A stretch of 64,000 bases of DNA from Albula goreensis. Lineage: Eukaryota > Chordata > Actinopteri > Albuliformes > Albulidae. The stretch spans positions 22,763,563 to 22,827,562 of the forward strand of contig CM040755.1 in NCBI GenBank assembly GCA_022829145.1. The letters are read 5' to 3'. Every line of letters starts with the position of its first letter. Position 1 is the stretch's first letter. The notes beneath the pieces were generated by a model, which saw only the letters and a list, made by a program, of their open reading frames with translations, made no database searches and had not been told where the DNA came from. A program made the translations under genes and the position numbers. Shown piece by piece: positions 46,901 through 58,489 of the stretch.

Positions 46901-47853
46901 ATTTCAACATTGCAGCCTTTTAAGGGTGCCGAGGCTAGATTTGTATTGATCTGAATTTGATAATGATTGTATTAGTTATATTAAATTTGTATATATTCAG
47001 GGGCTCGGTTACACATTGAAAAGAAAAGAAAAAAAAAACAAAAAGGAAATAAATTAGTGTGCAGAGGTGGATTGTGTTGCGTGTAATCTTAGGAGCAGTT
47101 TATTGGTCAGAATTACAAGAAGTGTAATGTAAGACGAAGATAAGTTTGCATGGGGGAGGTTAGCAAAAAGGTGTATTAAATGTTGTTTTGCGTGTGTGTG
47201 TATGCATGTATGAATGTGCGTGCATGCGTGTGTGTGTGTGTGTGAGTGAATGGAAAAAGAGAGTGTGTGTATGTTGGTAAATTCAAAGTATTGTAGCGTA
47301 TGTACATACATATATGAAGGACAGGAAATTCCAGAGAGTGAATAAGAAATGGTGAGAGGTTGTGTGAGTTTGTATGTGGGTGTAGGTGAATTATTGTTGT
47401 GTATAGTGTATGTGGTCTTACTCAAGGTGGTTGTCAAATGGCACTCTTCTAACAGACAGAGGGATTTATTAGTTTTTCTCTTGGAACCTGGAACTTGTTG
47501 CGCTGAAAGAAAAGCCTCACTACATAAACAGTGAGACTGGAAATACATTGCTTCATTGTTTTTACTCCGTGGACACAGTGTTAGCCATTCGTTCTGGACT
47601 CTATCTCCCTCATTCTCTCTTTTTATTTCTCTTTGCTGTTTTGCTCACATGACAACAGCTTTATTTACAGCATTTCTAAAGCTGATACTATACAATGAGA
47701 AATTGGCTATATCAGTAATACCACAATTTATTTCATAAATTATCTACATACATTCAGACCTCGTTTTGCTTGCCCCGAGCTGAAGTATGTTGTTACATGT
47801 CATTTGTGTGTTTGTGCAAAGAGAAAGGCCGGGCTGGCAACAGAGAAGGCATG
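43954..47853. other. AT-rich non-coding stretch
   Basis: No supported gene in 3.9 kb. Contains a perfect 9-base-arm AT hairpin at 44496-44517, a GT-rich degenerate repeat at 47190-47275, and a moderately complex patch at 45950-46200. At 45598 CTCTGCAG is a good acceptor but only eight codons follow before a donor-like GTTGGG. Long minus-strand frames (45777-46175, 47054-47548) have no splice signals and repeat-like residues. Confidence 0.35.
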
Positions 47854-47892
47854 GTTGGGCACCTCCTTCCAGCAGAAAGTGAGGTGCCCAAC
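47854..47892. other. Perfect 12-bp GC-rich hairpin followed by T-rich tract
   Basis: GTTGGGCACCTC (47854-47865) and GAGGTGCCCAAC (47881-47892) are exact reverse complements around a 15-base loop, CTTCCAGCAGAAAGT. ATTTTATTTTATTTTTATTT follows at once. No known RNA family or repeat was recognised. Confidence 0.7.
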
Positions 47893-49939
47893 ATTTTATT
47901 TTATTTTTATTTCTCAAGCACAGATAGGTCATCAGAGTAAGGTCATACTCTGGCTAGTATCAGGTCAGGTCTGTAGCCACTTTCCTAACCAGACAATGTT
48001 TTGCATAGTCTAATTAAAATGAATGTAACTGTGTCTTCAAGGTCTGTCAGCTTTACTTCACCTGTTATATATTAGCAATTTGGTATTTTATACTCAAAAT
48101 TTTTCCTTCCATTAAAATGGGAAATTTGTTGAATTTCCCAATTTTAATTGGCCTGTGAAGCAAATATTGCTAGTTTTGTGCTTGTTTTGAATCGTGCAGT
48201 GTGATGAAGGAGCGCTGCATTTCCTTCAGCTCTGGGGAAAGGGAACCTCTCTGCTTACCCAGCGGTCACACACTGTTAGCTGTTCTCCTTGCTTAGCTAT
48301 GTTTGCCTGTTTCAGCTCTTGTCAATGACCAGGCTGGGATCACAAAGTGAGCAGCTGATCCTGCTGGAGACTCCTGTTTTATGTTTTTGATAGCGATCAT
48401 GTATTCTGCTAAGATGTATTTTATGTTTAGGGCCTCATAGCATTTTTGTGTTTCTATCCCAATGGGAAAGATAAGAGTTTCTGAGGTGTTTTTTTAATTT
48501 GGTTTACTCTAATTGGAATTGTTGTAGCAGTGCTGTCCTGAAGTTGACTGATGGTCATGTTACCCTCTTAGTGTGATACAGGACCAGTTGCCAAAGGAAA
48601 CTTGTTTCTGGATTCAGCACTTTGTGCTTCCGGGCTTTGTAGTGAAATTAATAATGAGTGTATTATTATAATGTATATTATTATATGTAGGTGAGGCCAC
48701 AATTTTAATTCTGGTGTCTGAATACACTTGGACTGGAGGGTTATGGAAACACTAGACTATTATATTTTCAGTTTCAAACTCTGTTGCTAGAGGTAACCAT
48801 CAACTGAAACGCTATCACACTTTCAACTGATAACTGCCATAAAGCACTCTTACCCTAGCTGGCTAAATTACACCTTCAGTGATTGTTGGCAAAATTTTCA
48901 TGGACAGAGTTAAAGATTTGGAGGCTTCCTTTTTATGGAGTAGCAAGCCCTACAACTGGCTACAAGCCATTCTTAATACAGTCACTCCAAGGTCAATCCT
49001 GAATGCAGAAAGATGGACCAGGTATTGATATTTTTTGGTGTTCTCTTTGGCATAGTTCCCACGAGAAAAAATATATAAACTTTTTACCTGAGGGCTTTCT
49101 GGTCTGTGATCTTATCAGGACTGTGGTCTTATTCATGTATATTGTCAGAGCCCAAAACTGGCAGCAGTTCTCTGGTTGAGCAGGGACTGTAGAAAGCTGA
49201 CACACAGTGTTCCCTCATTGTAGGCCTGGCCTGGTCAATCTGCTGACACCCTATTGGTCACCTGTGGCAGACACACTGACCAGTCTTTTATATGGAGGCC
49301 CAGCCACTCTGGTTACGAAAGAGAAGAAACATGAGGAGAGAAACAGAGGCTTCAACAAAGCTTTGCCATTTTTATGAAGTTTCTTGTACCACATCACATT
49401 TGAGGAGGCATAAAATGGCAACACAGAAATGAAAAGCATTCTGGGAGATTTGGTGACCATGTAGGGGTCCCAATCTCAGGCACTCCCACTGGGAGTAAGC
49501 TCTAATTATTATCAAACACTATGATCCAACAAGAAGACTGATGTGTTCTCTGTCACTCTGAAGCACCATGATCCTCAATTCCAATAATATGATTTTTCTT
49601 CATTTCCTCCTTTTTAAAAGATTTTGGCACACATAAAATAGTCCAGTTCATGACTTGGAGAAGAACCAATTCAGCTGCAAAGATTTATAAGAATCAGATC
49701 ACTGCTTGTCACACTGATCGTGTTGCTGGCAGAAAAAGGTACAGGTTAATCTTGAGAGAACATTAGTTTTGAAGGTGTGCAAAATGAGCTGAACCTCCCC
49801 CCTCCCACCCTAAAAAATGACAGAAATGTGTACTTAAAAAATTAGCATAAGACATTTCATACAGTCTAAGAGAAATATTTTCCATAAATAATTGATTGGA
49901 AACATGATTGCTTGGGTTTACCATAATATTTCTGCTCGG
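47893..49939. other. Non-coding stretch
   Basis: No gene supported. The portion 48180-48300 is moderately complex (AATCGTGCAGTGTGATG). The rest is AT-rich with no repeats of note. Confidence 0.35.
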
Positions 49940-50135
49940 GGAGAAAGTCACACCTCAGGCTGTTTAGTGTAATAGACTGAGGGATATTTAATTCAGGCCT
50001 GTCCAGACTGAGTCACAGTGGTACAGGCTTTCTTCTGCAAAAGCACATGACTCCAATTATTCTAATACACCCTAGGAAGCCAAGGTCAGGCCTGCGATAA
50101 TTACCTGTCGCACCGGCACACCCTATCAGCTTATT
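49940..50135. promoter_or_regulatory. Candidate conserved non-coding element
   Basis: Complex patch with GGGATATTTAATTCAGGCC, CTCCAATTATTCTAATAC, GCCTGCGATAATTACCTG and CACCGGCACACCCTATC, containing three AATTA cores within 120 bases. Confidence 0.37.
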
Positions 50136-50218
50136 AACAAAAAAAATGTTTCATGTTCCAATTTAAATAGTACTTTCATTAAAACAATGCAATCAAATTT
50201 TTAATGTTTTTATTACAG

Positions 50219-50321
50219 CTGAATTCAAAACTGCATTTCATACCTGACGTGACAGGCTGCCGGGATGCATGGCCCAAAAGCAAAAACAGAACCAGGCTCT
50301 TGTTTTCCTTCACATATCTGA
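50219..50321 (+). CDS. Exon-like segment, low confidence
   Basis: Acceptor AATGTTTTTATTACAG ends at 50218; donor CTGA|GTAAAG begins at 50322. One of the three frames is open: it starts LNSKLHFIPDVTGCRDAWPK and ends TYL. Its exit phase (1) does not continue directly into the 58490 exon. Composition is plausible but unrecognised. Confidence 0.2.
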
Positions 50322-50439
50322 GTAAAGTATGCAGTTTATGTATACAGATTTGTCAAGTGTCTGTGAATACACAAGGTCCTCTACAAAAATGTCTCTGTGA
50401 ACGGCAAATGTATCAAACACAGAAAAGAACATGATTATT

Positions 50440-50535
50440 CTTGTTGTTGTAAGTTGTTAGTTGTAGTAATAGTAGTCATCATTAGAGTGGCAGTTGCAGT
50501 GATGGCAGTAACAGTAGTAATTGCTGTTGCAGCAT
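50440..50535. repeat. Degenerate GTT/GTA trinucleotide-rich stretch
   Basis: TTGTTGTTGTAAGTTGTTAG then GTAGTAATAGTAGTCATC-type words: an old interrupted trinucleotide repeat. Confidence 0.6.
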
Positions 50536-51384
50536 GCACATAGCATGTAATTTACATGTCTTTATGCAGTAGAATATGACATTCCTCCTTTCGTTCAGTA
50601 CAGTTTCATCCACGGGCAGCACAGCCTCTCTGCCCTTGGTCAGGGTGCTGCTACACCATGGTTTTAGGGAATGGTGAGGCCAGCCATCCTGTCATCTTTA
50701 TCCTGTCTCTAGTCAGGTGTGTTTTGCCGGTGTGGTCTTTAACCGGTCATACCAGGGGTGGTTGTGTTTGGCGCAGTGGGACTGTGAGCTGCACTGGCAA
50801 TTCACTATGGCCAAAACGGGAACCGCTGAGCTCTGTGACACACAGTTCATCTTACAGATGGACAGATTCAGTTCCTCAGTGTGGACAGCACTGTGTCCCC
50901 CAGGACCTACCCCTACAACCTTCCCCGCTCTGCTTCTCAATTTTACTTTGAAATTCAGCCACATAAACATTTTTTATTTTCTTTGCAGTCTATACATGTG
51001 TGTCTACTTGCGTTTTTTTACTAAAAATGTGAAAACGCTTTAGAAAAATTCATATTTTTCAGACATATTTGGAAGATATCGAAAAATAAGGTTGGGAGAG
51101 CAGAAGAGGGGGCGAATGAACGTGTCTCTTTTGGGATTTGGGATTGTACGGGGGGAGAACGCACCGCCCTCCTGCTGACTTGTACTGAGGGAGAAGAAAG
51201 AAGGTTATAAGAAGGGTGTATTTCTGTTTCTTTTTTAATTTTATTATCTTGGACATAGAGAAAGGGTTTTTTGTGAGGCTTGATTTCACTCCGGTAATTT
51301 TGTCATCACTCAGATAGCAGCCACCTGTCTCCTCCCAGGATTCCCTTCCTTTGTCTCTTAAATAATAACACTGCGTCTGCATGC
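50536..51384. other. Non-coding stretch
   Basis: No gene supported; frames at 50658-51043 are in a moderately GC-rich patch without paired splice sites. Confidence 0.3.
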
Positions 51385-51560
51385 AGAGCAAGAAGAGGGG
51401 AGAGGGAAATGACCGGAGAGAGGGAGACGGAAGATGTGTGGGGAGCTACAAATGAAAGAGGAGGGGGGAGGGAGGAGGAGGTGTAAAAAGAGAGTGAGGA
51501 ATAGGGGAGGGGAGAGAGGGAGAGATGGAAAGACAGTATTAAAAGAGGGAGGAGGGGGTG
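51385..51560. repeat. Polypurine tract
   Basis: About 175 bases almost wholly A/G on the plus strand (GGGGAGAGGG, GAGGAGGGGGGAGGGAGG, GAGAGGGAGAG). It lies immediately upstream of the CpG-rich promoter candidate, where GA-rich tracts often bind GAGA/MAZ-type factors. Confidence 0.7.
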
Positions 51561-51574
51561 ACCTTTTTTTATTT

Positions 51575-51870
51575 GCCTCTTTTTCTTTGGCCCGTTGAAA
51601 GGCGGGTTTGTCGGAGGAGGGAGCCATTTTCCCGCTCCTTCGTTACGGAGGTTTTTTTATTCTGCTGCGCGGACAAGTGGCCGGCCTCACACTGCGGAGC
51701 GTCAGCTGGGGCGGGTGAGCGGAGTTTGTTGGCGGCGGTGGGGGGTGACGGCTTATAGAAGGGGTGTAGACTTGTGTACCTCTGTGTCGGAAGCCAGGGC
51801 TCAGGTTCGCCGTCGCAGACGATGGAGAGCTCTTCAGAAAGCGATTGGGCCCTTGGAGATAGCGGCCCCC
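51575..51870 (+). promoter_or_regulatory. CpG-rich promoter candidate with possible 5' exon
   Basis: CpG density rises sharply here. An overlapping YY1 (AGCCATTTT, 51622-51630) and E2F-like (TTTTCCCGC) block is followed by GC-rich sequence with CTGCGCGGAC, GGAGCGTCAGC and GGCGGCGG. There is no TATA box. A consensus donor, GCGG|GTGAGC, lies at 51715 and would end a non-coding first exon. In this model the next exon is 58490-58599, whose ATG at 58499 would then be the start. Orientation is inferred from that donor. Confidence 0.42.
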
Positions 51871-52067
51871 GTGCAGCAGCCGCGTGCGTGATCACCTCCC
51901 CCCCTTCAGCCCCCCCAGGACACGCCTCATCCACCCCCAAACCCCCCACCTATTACACACACTCTCCTTATTTTTATTATAGTGCTACAGACACAGCAAC
52001 CGCTCCCTGTCACACTCCATCCGCCTCACATGTGGTAATTACACCAGCCTACATGCCACTGGCCTGA
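51822..52067 (+). CDS. 81-codon open frame with good start context
   Basis: The ATG at 51822 has A at -3 and G at +4 (GACGATGG) and lies just downstream of the CpG-rich promoter candidate. The frame starts MESSSESDWALGDSGPRAAA and then becomes Pro/Thr/Ser/Tyr-rich (PPTYYTHSPYFYYSATD) up to TGA. The acidic start is protein-like, but the later part is C-rich low complexity and may just be stop-poor. It could be an upstream or short frame of a 5' leader. No family recognised. Confidence 0.22.
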   Translation: MESSSESDWALGDSGPRAAAACVITSPPSAPPGHASSTPKPPTYYTHSPYFYYSATDTATAPCHTPSASHVVITPAYMPLA

Positions 52068-54559
52068 GAATAGAGAATAACTGGGAATAACATATTTTTA
52101 TAGCACCATATTTCTGCATGTGCGTTTGAATGGTCAGTTCCGTCTATAACTTGTAGTGTGATCCACCATTATCTGTCTTCACACCCCACCACATTAAAAA
52201 GTGTACCGCTTTGAAAAAATAAACCGCTAGCCTTTGCTATCACAGCCACTGAGAAATGTCTACACAGATGTACTGATGTAGAGCTGAACTGTTCTCTCTT
52301 TCACAAATCTGTCCCACAATCCAAGGTCAAGAACCTAAGGGATTGAATGTGTCATCCTATGTGTGTTCCCACAAAAAGAAATTCTACAATAAGAAAATGT
52401 ACAATGTTATCCTGTTGCCTCACACAGCTGTTACAATACTGTGTTTTACTGTGGCAGAAAAAGCAATCGATTCCTGGCTTTGGTCTCTGTAATAAGTTGG
52501 TTTAATTTGGTTTGACTCTGGGAAAAAAGACCAGCTTTCTCTGAACAATGGTACTTTTATTTATATTGTGTTTATTAGCGGTTTGCAGAGAGCAATTTTC
52601 AAGGATGGTCAAAATCAAACAGGCTCCAACTGGCTTCATTTAAAATATAAGTTTGTAATGTGCCATCAAATACAGATGTGCATTGTTAATAGGGTAAGTA
52701 TTAACAGTGATGGCACGCAACAGTGTTTTTTATTTTTTATTTGACTTTGTCTTATTTTAATTTAATGATGGTAATTTTGAAATATTTTTCATTTATGCAC
52801 CTTGCTGAATTTCTCTTTGTTAATTACACACACTATCATCTGTCAGAGATGTGAATTTGACATCATGTCAGTCAAGTCATATCACTGGCACTGATTGACA
52901 GGTAGAAGAAGAGAACAACTTAATGACTGATTGCCAATGCTAACCCCACATATGTCAAAAAGAGTATAGCCGTGTATGGGTGTGGTGTGTAGTTTTCCAC
53001 CACAGTACACTGATTCATTACACATACTCTGTTTTAGCCAAGCTTATGTCCAAACCCATCGCATTTCATTTTTTTTCCGTAGAAAAGCATTTGCATGAGA
53101 CCAGTTTGCAGAATCAAAGAGATGCACCCATTTTCCAGCTGTGTTTCAGCTAAAGGAGGATATAGTAATCTTATTTTGTCCATCGCTTATACCGCTAAAT
53201 GTGGAAAAGAAGCGTTTTTGATAAAACAAATCTGAATTCTTCACATTTAATGTGTCCATCCATGTGCCTGGAACAGGGTATATATTACATACATGAAGCA
53301 TGTACTGTGAGGGGAGGAGAGGAGAATATCTGTGCCTCTCTGCCCTAGTGATGTCACAGACATCCTCCAAAAAGCATTTGCGCAGCTGCTGCTTCCTCTC
53401 ACATTATAGTCACTGAGGACCGTGCAGCTGCTGCAGTTTGCGCAGACAGGTAGCAGGCAATGTGTGAGTAGGTACACATGTGACAGCATTTCAAATGTGA
53501 TTTACAGGTGGCAGTGGGGCATCATGGGTAAAGGATGGAGGTAGTTACAGATTTTACTCCCATTTGGGGCACTGCTATTGTGCTGTTAATATGCCCTCAT
53601 AATTAACAAGAATTTCTTCAGTAAATATACATTCCAATCAATTGATATGTAAATATTTGTTTTTAATGCATCCGGCATAATGGTTTCAGGGAAACAGGAT
53701 AAATAAAGGCACATGAATGAACAAATTCTGTCTATAAAGTCAGATGTAGAACAATTTTTATTGACGTCTACTGCATTGTCTATTTATTTTATCAAAACGA
53801 TAAAAGCAAAAAAATAAAGACGTTTCTGCATGGAAATAGACATTAAAAATTAAGTGTAGACATATCTACAGTTAATTCAGTTCAAGTATCTTCACAATGG
53901 CAGGGTCCCTTTGAACTGTGCCTCCAATGTTTCAGCTACAGGCCTAAGTTAATACACGACTCACAATCTGCATGCAAATCATTATGACAACGGCAAATGT
54001 GTTCACTAGTATAGAGGAGCAAGCACCCCTGTGAGATTCAGTGTAACACAGCACACAAGGTTATGGGTATATTGTGTAATTCAAGTTTCTCCTCAGAAAA
54101 GCATTTAATCAGAAAGATAACCTTAACTAGTCCTCTTTCTTCTATTTGTTATCCTCTGATGAAAAAGAATAGTAGGCTGTATGCAATAACTCACTCTCAT
54201 TAGAGTATAAGATTCTTGGCACTGAATGAGCAGTATTTTATACACAATGAATCTTATTCGTATAGGCATTCATGGAAGCAAGAGTGGTCTTCAAGAATGG
54301 AGGTGATGGAATTAATGAAAAGGCCATTTTTGCCAGAGCAAATTATCTTTTTGAAATGAATAGTTAATATTTTATTATTGCAATATATTTTTAATGTACA
54401 CTCTGCATTTTTGCAAATATAATGTATCCTTCCACATTAATTTCAGTGCCCGGCCTTGATGAGTACTTCAAATGTGAATTAGAGCAGTCCATTTTTAAGA
54501 AGAAAATGAGTAATAATTTAGACATATGAATAAAATATAATAATGTTATTCGGGAAAAT
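52068..54559. other. AT-rich non-coding stretch
   Basis: No gene supported in 2.5 kb; no strong repeats or islands. Short complex patches at 52850-52930 and 53380-53460 (CAGCTGCTGCTTCC, CAGCTGCTGCAGTTTGCG) have E-box words. Confidence 0.35.
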
Positions 54560-54960
54560 CAAAAAGCACAAAAACAGAATGGTGGAAGCCAGAGCAGAGC
54601 CTTGGTGGAAGTGTATTGTGTAGAGTTTATGGCAGCAGAAGCTCCACAGGTGCACCAAAATGTTGGGGTGGGGGGTACACCCAGAGCTGGAGGGGACACC
54701 TGTAGTGGACTACAGTCAGATGGCAGTGGGGGTGTAGCAGGGATTTGGTCTGAGTGCAGTGGGAGTGTGGGTTTCAGACCATGGGCCGAGCCGCCCGGCT
54801 CCCTGGCCACTAATTGAAGAGGAACACTAGCAGGTCTCCTCCCACCACACTAGCTTGTACTTAACCCATTTTAAAGGCGCTGGGAGCAGCTTGGGAGTTC
54901 ATTAATATTTATCATACTTCGTGTTAATTTCAGCTAACCCATATCTCTTTGTGTGTTCAA
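54560..54960. promoter_or_regulatory. Candidate regulatory island
   Basis: GC-balanced part (54600-54830, with GGGCCGAGCCGCCCGGCTCC and CCACTAATTGAAGAGG) followed by TTCATTAATATTTATCATAC, CGTGTTAATTTCAGC and AACCCATATC. The second half is dense in ATTA/TTAAT cores. Opposed open frames over 54559-54817 on both strands argue against coding. Confidence 0.38.
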
Positions 54961-57550
54961 AAAAAAAGCCAGAGCTGTGACTTGACTGTAGTTGCTGGAT
55001 GGGGTGCGGCCAGTCTCTCTGCTTCAGGTTCAGTTGCAAGAGCTATGAGCTAACCTTTAGGCATGGCTCTTAAGGAAGGATCGCATATAATAATATACAC
55101 TATTTGTTAGACTTAACAGTATGAACTCTGTAATATGGCATTACTGATGCTTTTCATGCTTTTGTTAATAGTGAAAATGTGGGAAAGTCTTTCTTGGCAA
55201 AGATGATCAAGGGTAGCACATTGTTTCAAAATAAAAACCCTCAAGTGATCATTTCTGTTTTAGTCATTATCCTTCACTGTGTAAATCTATCAATCACAAA
55301 GAAATATGCACTACAAAATTTCTTTTCCAAGCAATTTCTCTACTCAAACAGATGTCAAACATTAGGAATATGCCAGTCTGAACTTCATCAGCAAAGGATG
55401 ACCTGAAAAAGTTGGGTGGAGCCTGTTATTTTTCAAAAAGCTGTGCTGTTCAAAAAGGTTAGGTAATATAATTTTTTTTCTTTTCTGTGATTGTGTGTGT
55501 AGTGTGTGCATGTGTGTGTTTCTGTGGGTGCACACGTTCATGTATTTTCTTGGTCCATCCTTACTCAGTTTGTGTCCAGCCTCCTCACAATGTTTCAGGA
55601 AAGCGGGGCCTGAGACGGGCCTCCATAAAGGGGTTCTCACCCCACCTGAACTTCAGGCACCAGCAGGGTCTGACGGGAGTGGAAGCTGATCCCTGATGCT
55701 CGCGCTCTTTCCTTACGCTGTTCCCCTGTCATCCACTAGGCTATTTGGAAAGCACTCAGTCCTTTCCACTCCATTCAGCACAGTTTGATTGTCCTTCCTT
55801 CTAATGCTGTTACCACAGAGACCACCGCCACCACCTTTGGTGGAAATTGAATTTTGGATATTTGCCGTAGCAGTACTTTTTGCAGTGAGTTTGCTTTTTT
55901 GCCATGGAAACTGACGCAGAACTGGATTCCCATTTTAAAAATAGTTAAATGATCACATTTAATCTTTGAATCATGCTCAGGTAAAAATCTGTCTTAAATG
56001 GTTTTATTTATGAAAATCTTGATTTTTGGCATGGAAAGGTATTCAGCTCTTTTCCTTGAGGCTGTGCAGTGTTACTGCAGGTATAAGAGAGAGGTAGAAT
56101 TGTGTATACACTACACTGTAAAACTCTGCTGTGTAGCTTTTGGTAGGACATGGGAAAATTCAAACACAAAATGCAATTAATATTGCAGTACTATTATCAT
56201 CTATAAATAAAATACAGGAACAAAAATACTGGATTGATATATTGAAATATTATTTGAAACATAAAATGTGAATTTACTGCACAACAATGTAAGAAATATA
56301 TGATTTTGTAATCTTTCAAAGAAATTATGTACAAATGATGTTACTGAAACAAAATGTTACGATTGTTAAAACATTACAATTTATGTAGCATTAAGATATA
56401 CATCACAGTGTATGCTTTTCTAATAGAAATGACCATGGTTGCTCTGTCTCTGTTAGAAGATTCTGGATGCATCCCAAAACTGAAAAAAATCCTCTTCTCC
56501 TGTACTACCACCTTGTCTCCTCCCTCACTCCAACTCTGAAAATACATTGGAAAGAGGGAGGAGTTGAAGTAGTAATGGAAAAAGGAGGATACATTTGTCA
56601 AGTATTGGGATGTACCGCTTTATGAGTGGACTGTGCAATTGGCATGTTTTCAATTACCAGCCAGACTGAGCATGACCATATAAATCAACCAGCAAAATAA
56701 GTTTTAATGAGACCCTTAAAAGCCTGTCTGTGTACACTTTCTAGAAAATTTGTGATTTATAAATCAAAGGTGCATTGGTTCAAGGTACAATGTTTTACGT
56801 GTGTGTGCGCATAAATTTTTTTAAAAAAATCTTACTTATGCACAATTTTAGAAATATTCTTTAAAAACAAATCAATGTACAGTTTCATAAACCAGGCCCT
56901 GATGTTAAATTGAACAGGATTAATTAATCACATTATTTAATTAATTAATTTTATTCATTGTAAGCTTTATGGTTTTGGTAAAGATACAAAACAGATTTTT
57001 TGGTTTTCACCGATTTTGTAAAACTGTACAGCATGTTATTTGCCTGAGTTTAAATGTTTAAAACTACGCATATGCCAATGTGTTATTTTTTTGCCTATAA
57101 TGTTAGTGGCTAGTTAGGTGGCAGAGGGACAGAGAGCTGTGAAACAGGCTGCTAAAGAAGTTACCTCATTATTACTTTCCTCAGATAAAGACATTTCTTC
57201 CTGGTAAAATAATTGCTTTTAAAGTAACTGAGCGATTTCCTGTTTTAATACCTGGAAATGTTGTCAGAGGATGAAAAGTGTGTTAGTTTTATGGAAAAGG
57301 TTTTTGGAGACTTGTGCTTCTTTCGTCTCTGTCACACACACTCAAATGTGAACAGACGCACACACACACATACACACACTTCAGAAAGTAGAATCAGAAT
57401 GAAGAAAAATGAGCAGTTAGCCCATTGTGGGTGATTTGGTGGAAAAAGCGGTGATGTCATTGAGCACTGTGACAGATAAGGGGAGCAGAGACTCTGAATA
57501 AATAAATAAATCAAATGAATATCTAATGTCCCTGTCCCCCCTTCCTCCAG
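54961..57550. other. AT-rich non-coding stretch
   Basis: No gene supported. A GT-rich degenerate repeat is at 55490-55530. A homeodomain-like TAATTAAT series occurs at 56920-56952. A GCCATGG/CAAA-rich patch at 55850-55920 is unremarkable. Confidence 0.35.
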
Positions 57551-57741
57551 GCCCTCCTCTCAAATCCTGGGGCCCGGACCCCCTCCAATCCTCCTCCCCC
57601 AAACTCCCTGACCCCAGCCCTTATCTCCATCCCTCCCCTGCGAACAATGCTTACCCCACACCCTTCACCTCTCCTCCTGGATGTCACCCACCTTTCATTC
57701 CCCCTAAAAAGAGAAGAAAAAGCAGTGTGGTTTGGCAATAA
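57551..57741 (+). CDS. Possible Pro-rich terminal exon, low confidence
   Basis: A strong acceptor (CCCCCCTTCCTCCAG) ends at 57550. The frame after it is Pro/Ser-rich (PPLKSWGPDPLQSSSPKLPD), ends in a basic, NLS-like PPKKRRKSSVVWQ, and stops at 57739-57741. The stop overlaps AATAAA at 57737-57742. Such an ending would suit a last coding exon of an isoform. Against it, C-rich DNA is stop-poor by nature, and a poly(A) signal overlapping the stop leaves almost no 3' UTR. Confidence 0.2.
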
Positions 57742-58316
57742 ATAATATATTTCACCAATGTCCAGAGCCAGGCTTTGCTGCCTCACCTCTAACTCAGCTG
57801 AAGGTGTTAAAGGAGAGAAAATTGAAGAATGGAAGTGTTTCCACAAGTACCGAAAGACGTCCTGAGTCTTGGTAATGGGCTAAACATCTAGCATGACAGA
57901 GAGAGAGAAAGGATGAGAAAGATAGAGAGGGGGAAGGAGAGAAGTAGAGAGTATGTGCTTATGTTTGTGTGTGAGTGTATGCATGTGTGTGTGAAAGAGA
58001 GAGAGAGAGAGGCAAACATATTATAACTCATTCATGTGGATCACCCTAGTAGATTGGGAGCAATCCCTTGCTGAAATTGTCTTCAAAACACTCAGAGAGA
58101 AGGAGGACAGAACAGAACGGAGCCGCCAGCCCACCTCCTCTTCGTCTGTTGCATGCGCTCGTGTTTGTGTGTGCGTCCTTGGGCTCTCTGAATTCCAAAT
58201 TCTCTGTCCTCTTTGCCTGTGCTTGCCATCCCGGCCAGGGTACCGAGCCCTCCGCGCACCGCATGTGAGTGTGCATGTGCGTGTGTGTGTGTCAGTGTGC
58301 TGGCGCCTGTCTTGAG
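57742..58316. other. Non-coding stretch with purine tract and GC-richer part
   Basis: A GA-rich tract is at 57896-58012. From 58100 the sequence is GC- and CpG-richer (CGGAGCCGCCAGCCC, CCCTCCGCGCACCGC) and could be part of a leader or promoter for the exon at 58490. GT-rich from 58265. Confidence 0.3.
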
Positions 58317-58333
58317 AGCGAATGAGTGAGAGC

Positions 58334-58378
58334 GGGGGTGTGAGGTGGGGGGGGTGTGTGTGTATGGGGGTGGGGGGG
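58334..58378 (+). other. G-quadruplex motif upstream of exon
   Basis: Four G runs (58334-58338, 58347-58354, 58366-58370, 58372-58378) with loops of 8, 11 and 1 bases, about 110 bases before the exon acceptor at 58489. Confidence 0.5.
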
Positions 58379-58489
58379 TGTTTCACTGTGTGTGTAACCT
58401 CACGCTGTATCCAGCCTGACTGCTCGCAGCCCCAGGTACGGCGCTGCTGCTCCTAAACAGGCTGAATATTCTCCCCCCTTCCCCATCAG

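Noticed and set aside
47054-47548. 164-codon minus-strand open frame
   Set aside because: Thr/His-rich because it crosses a GT/GCAT-rich repeat; no domain or splice signal.
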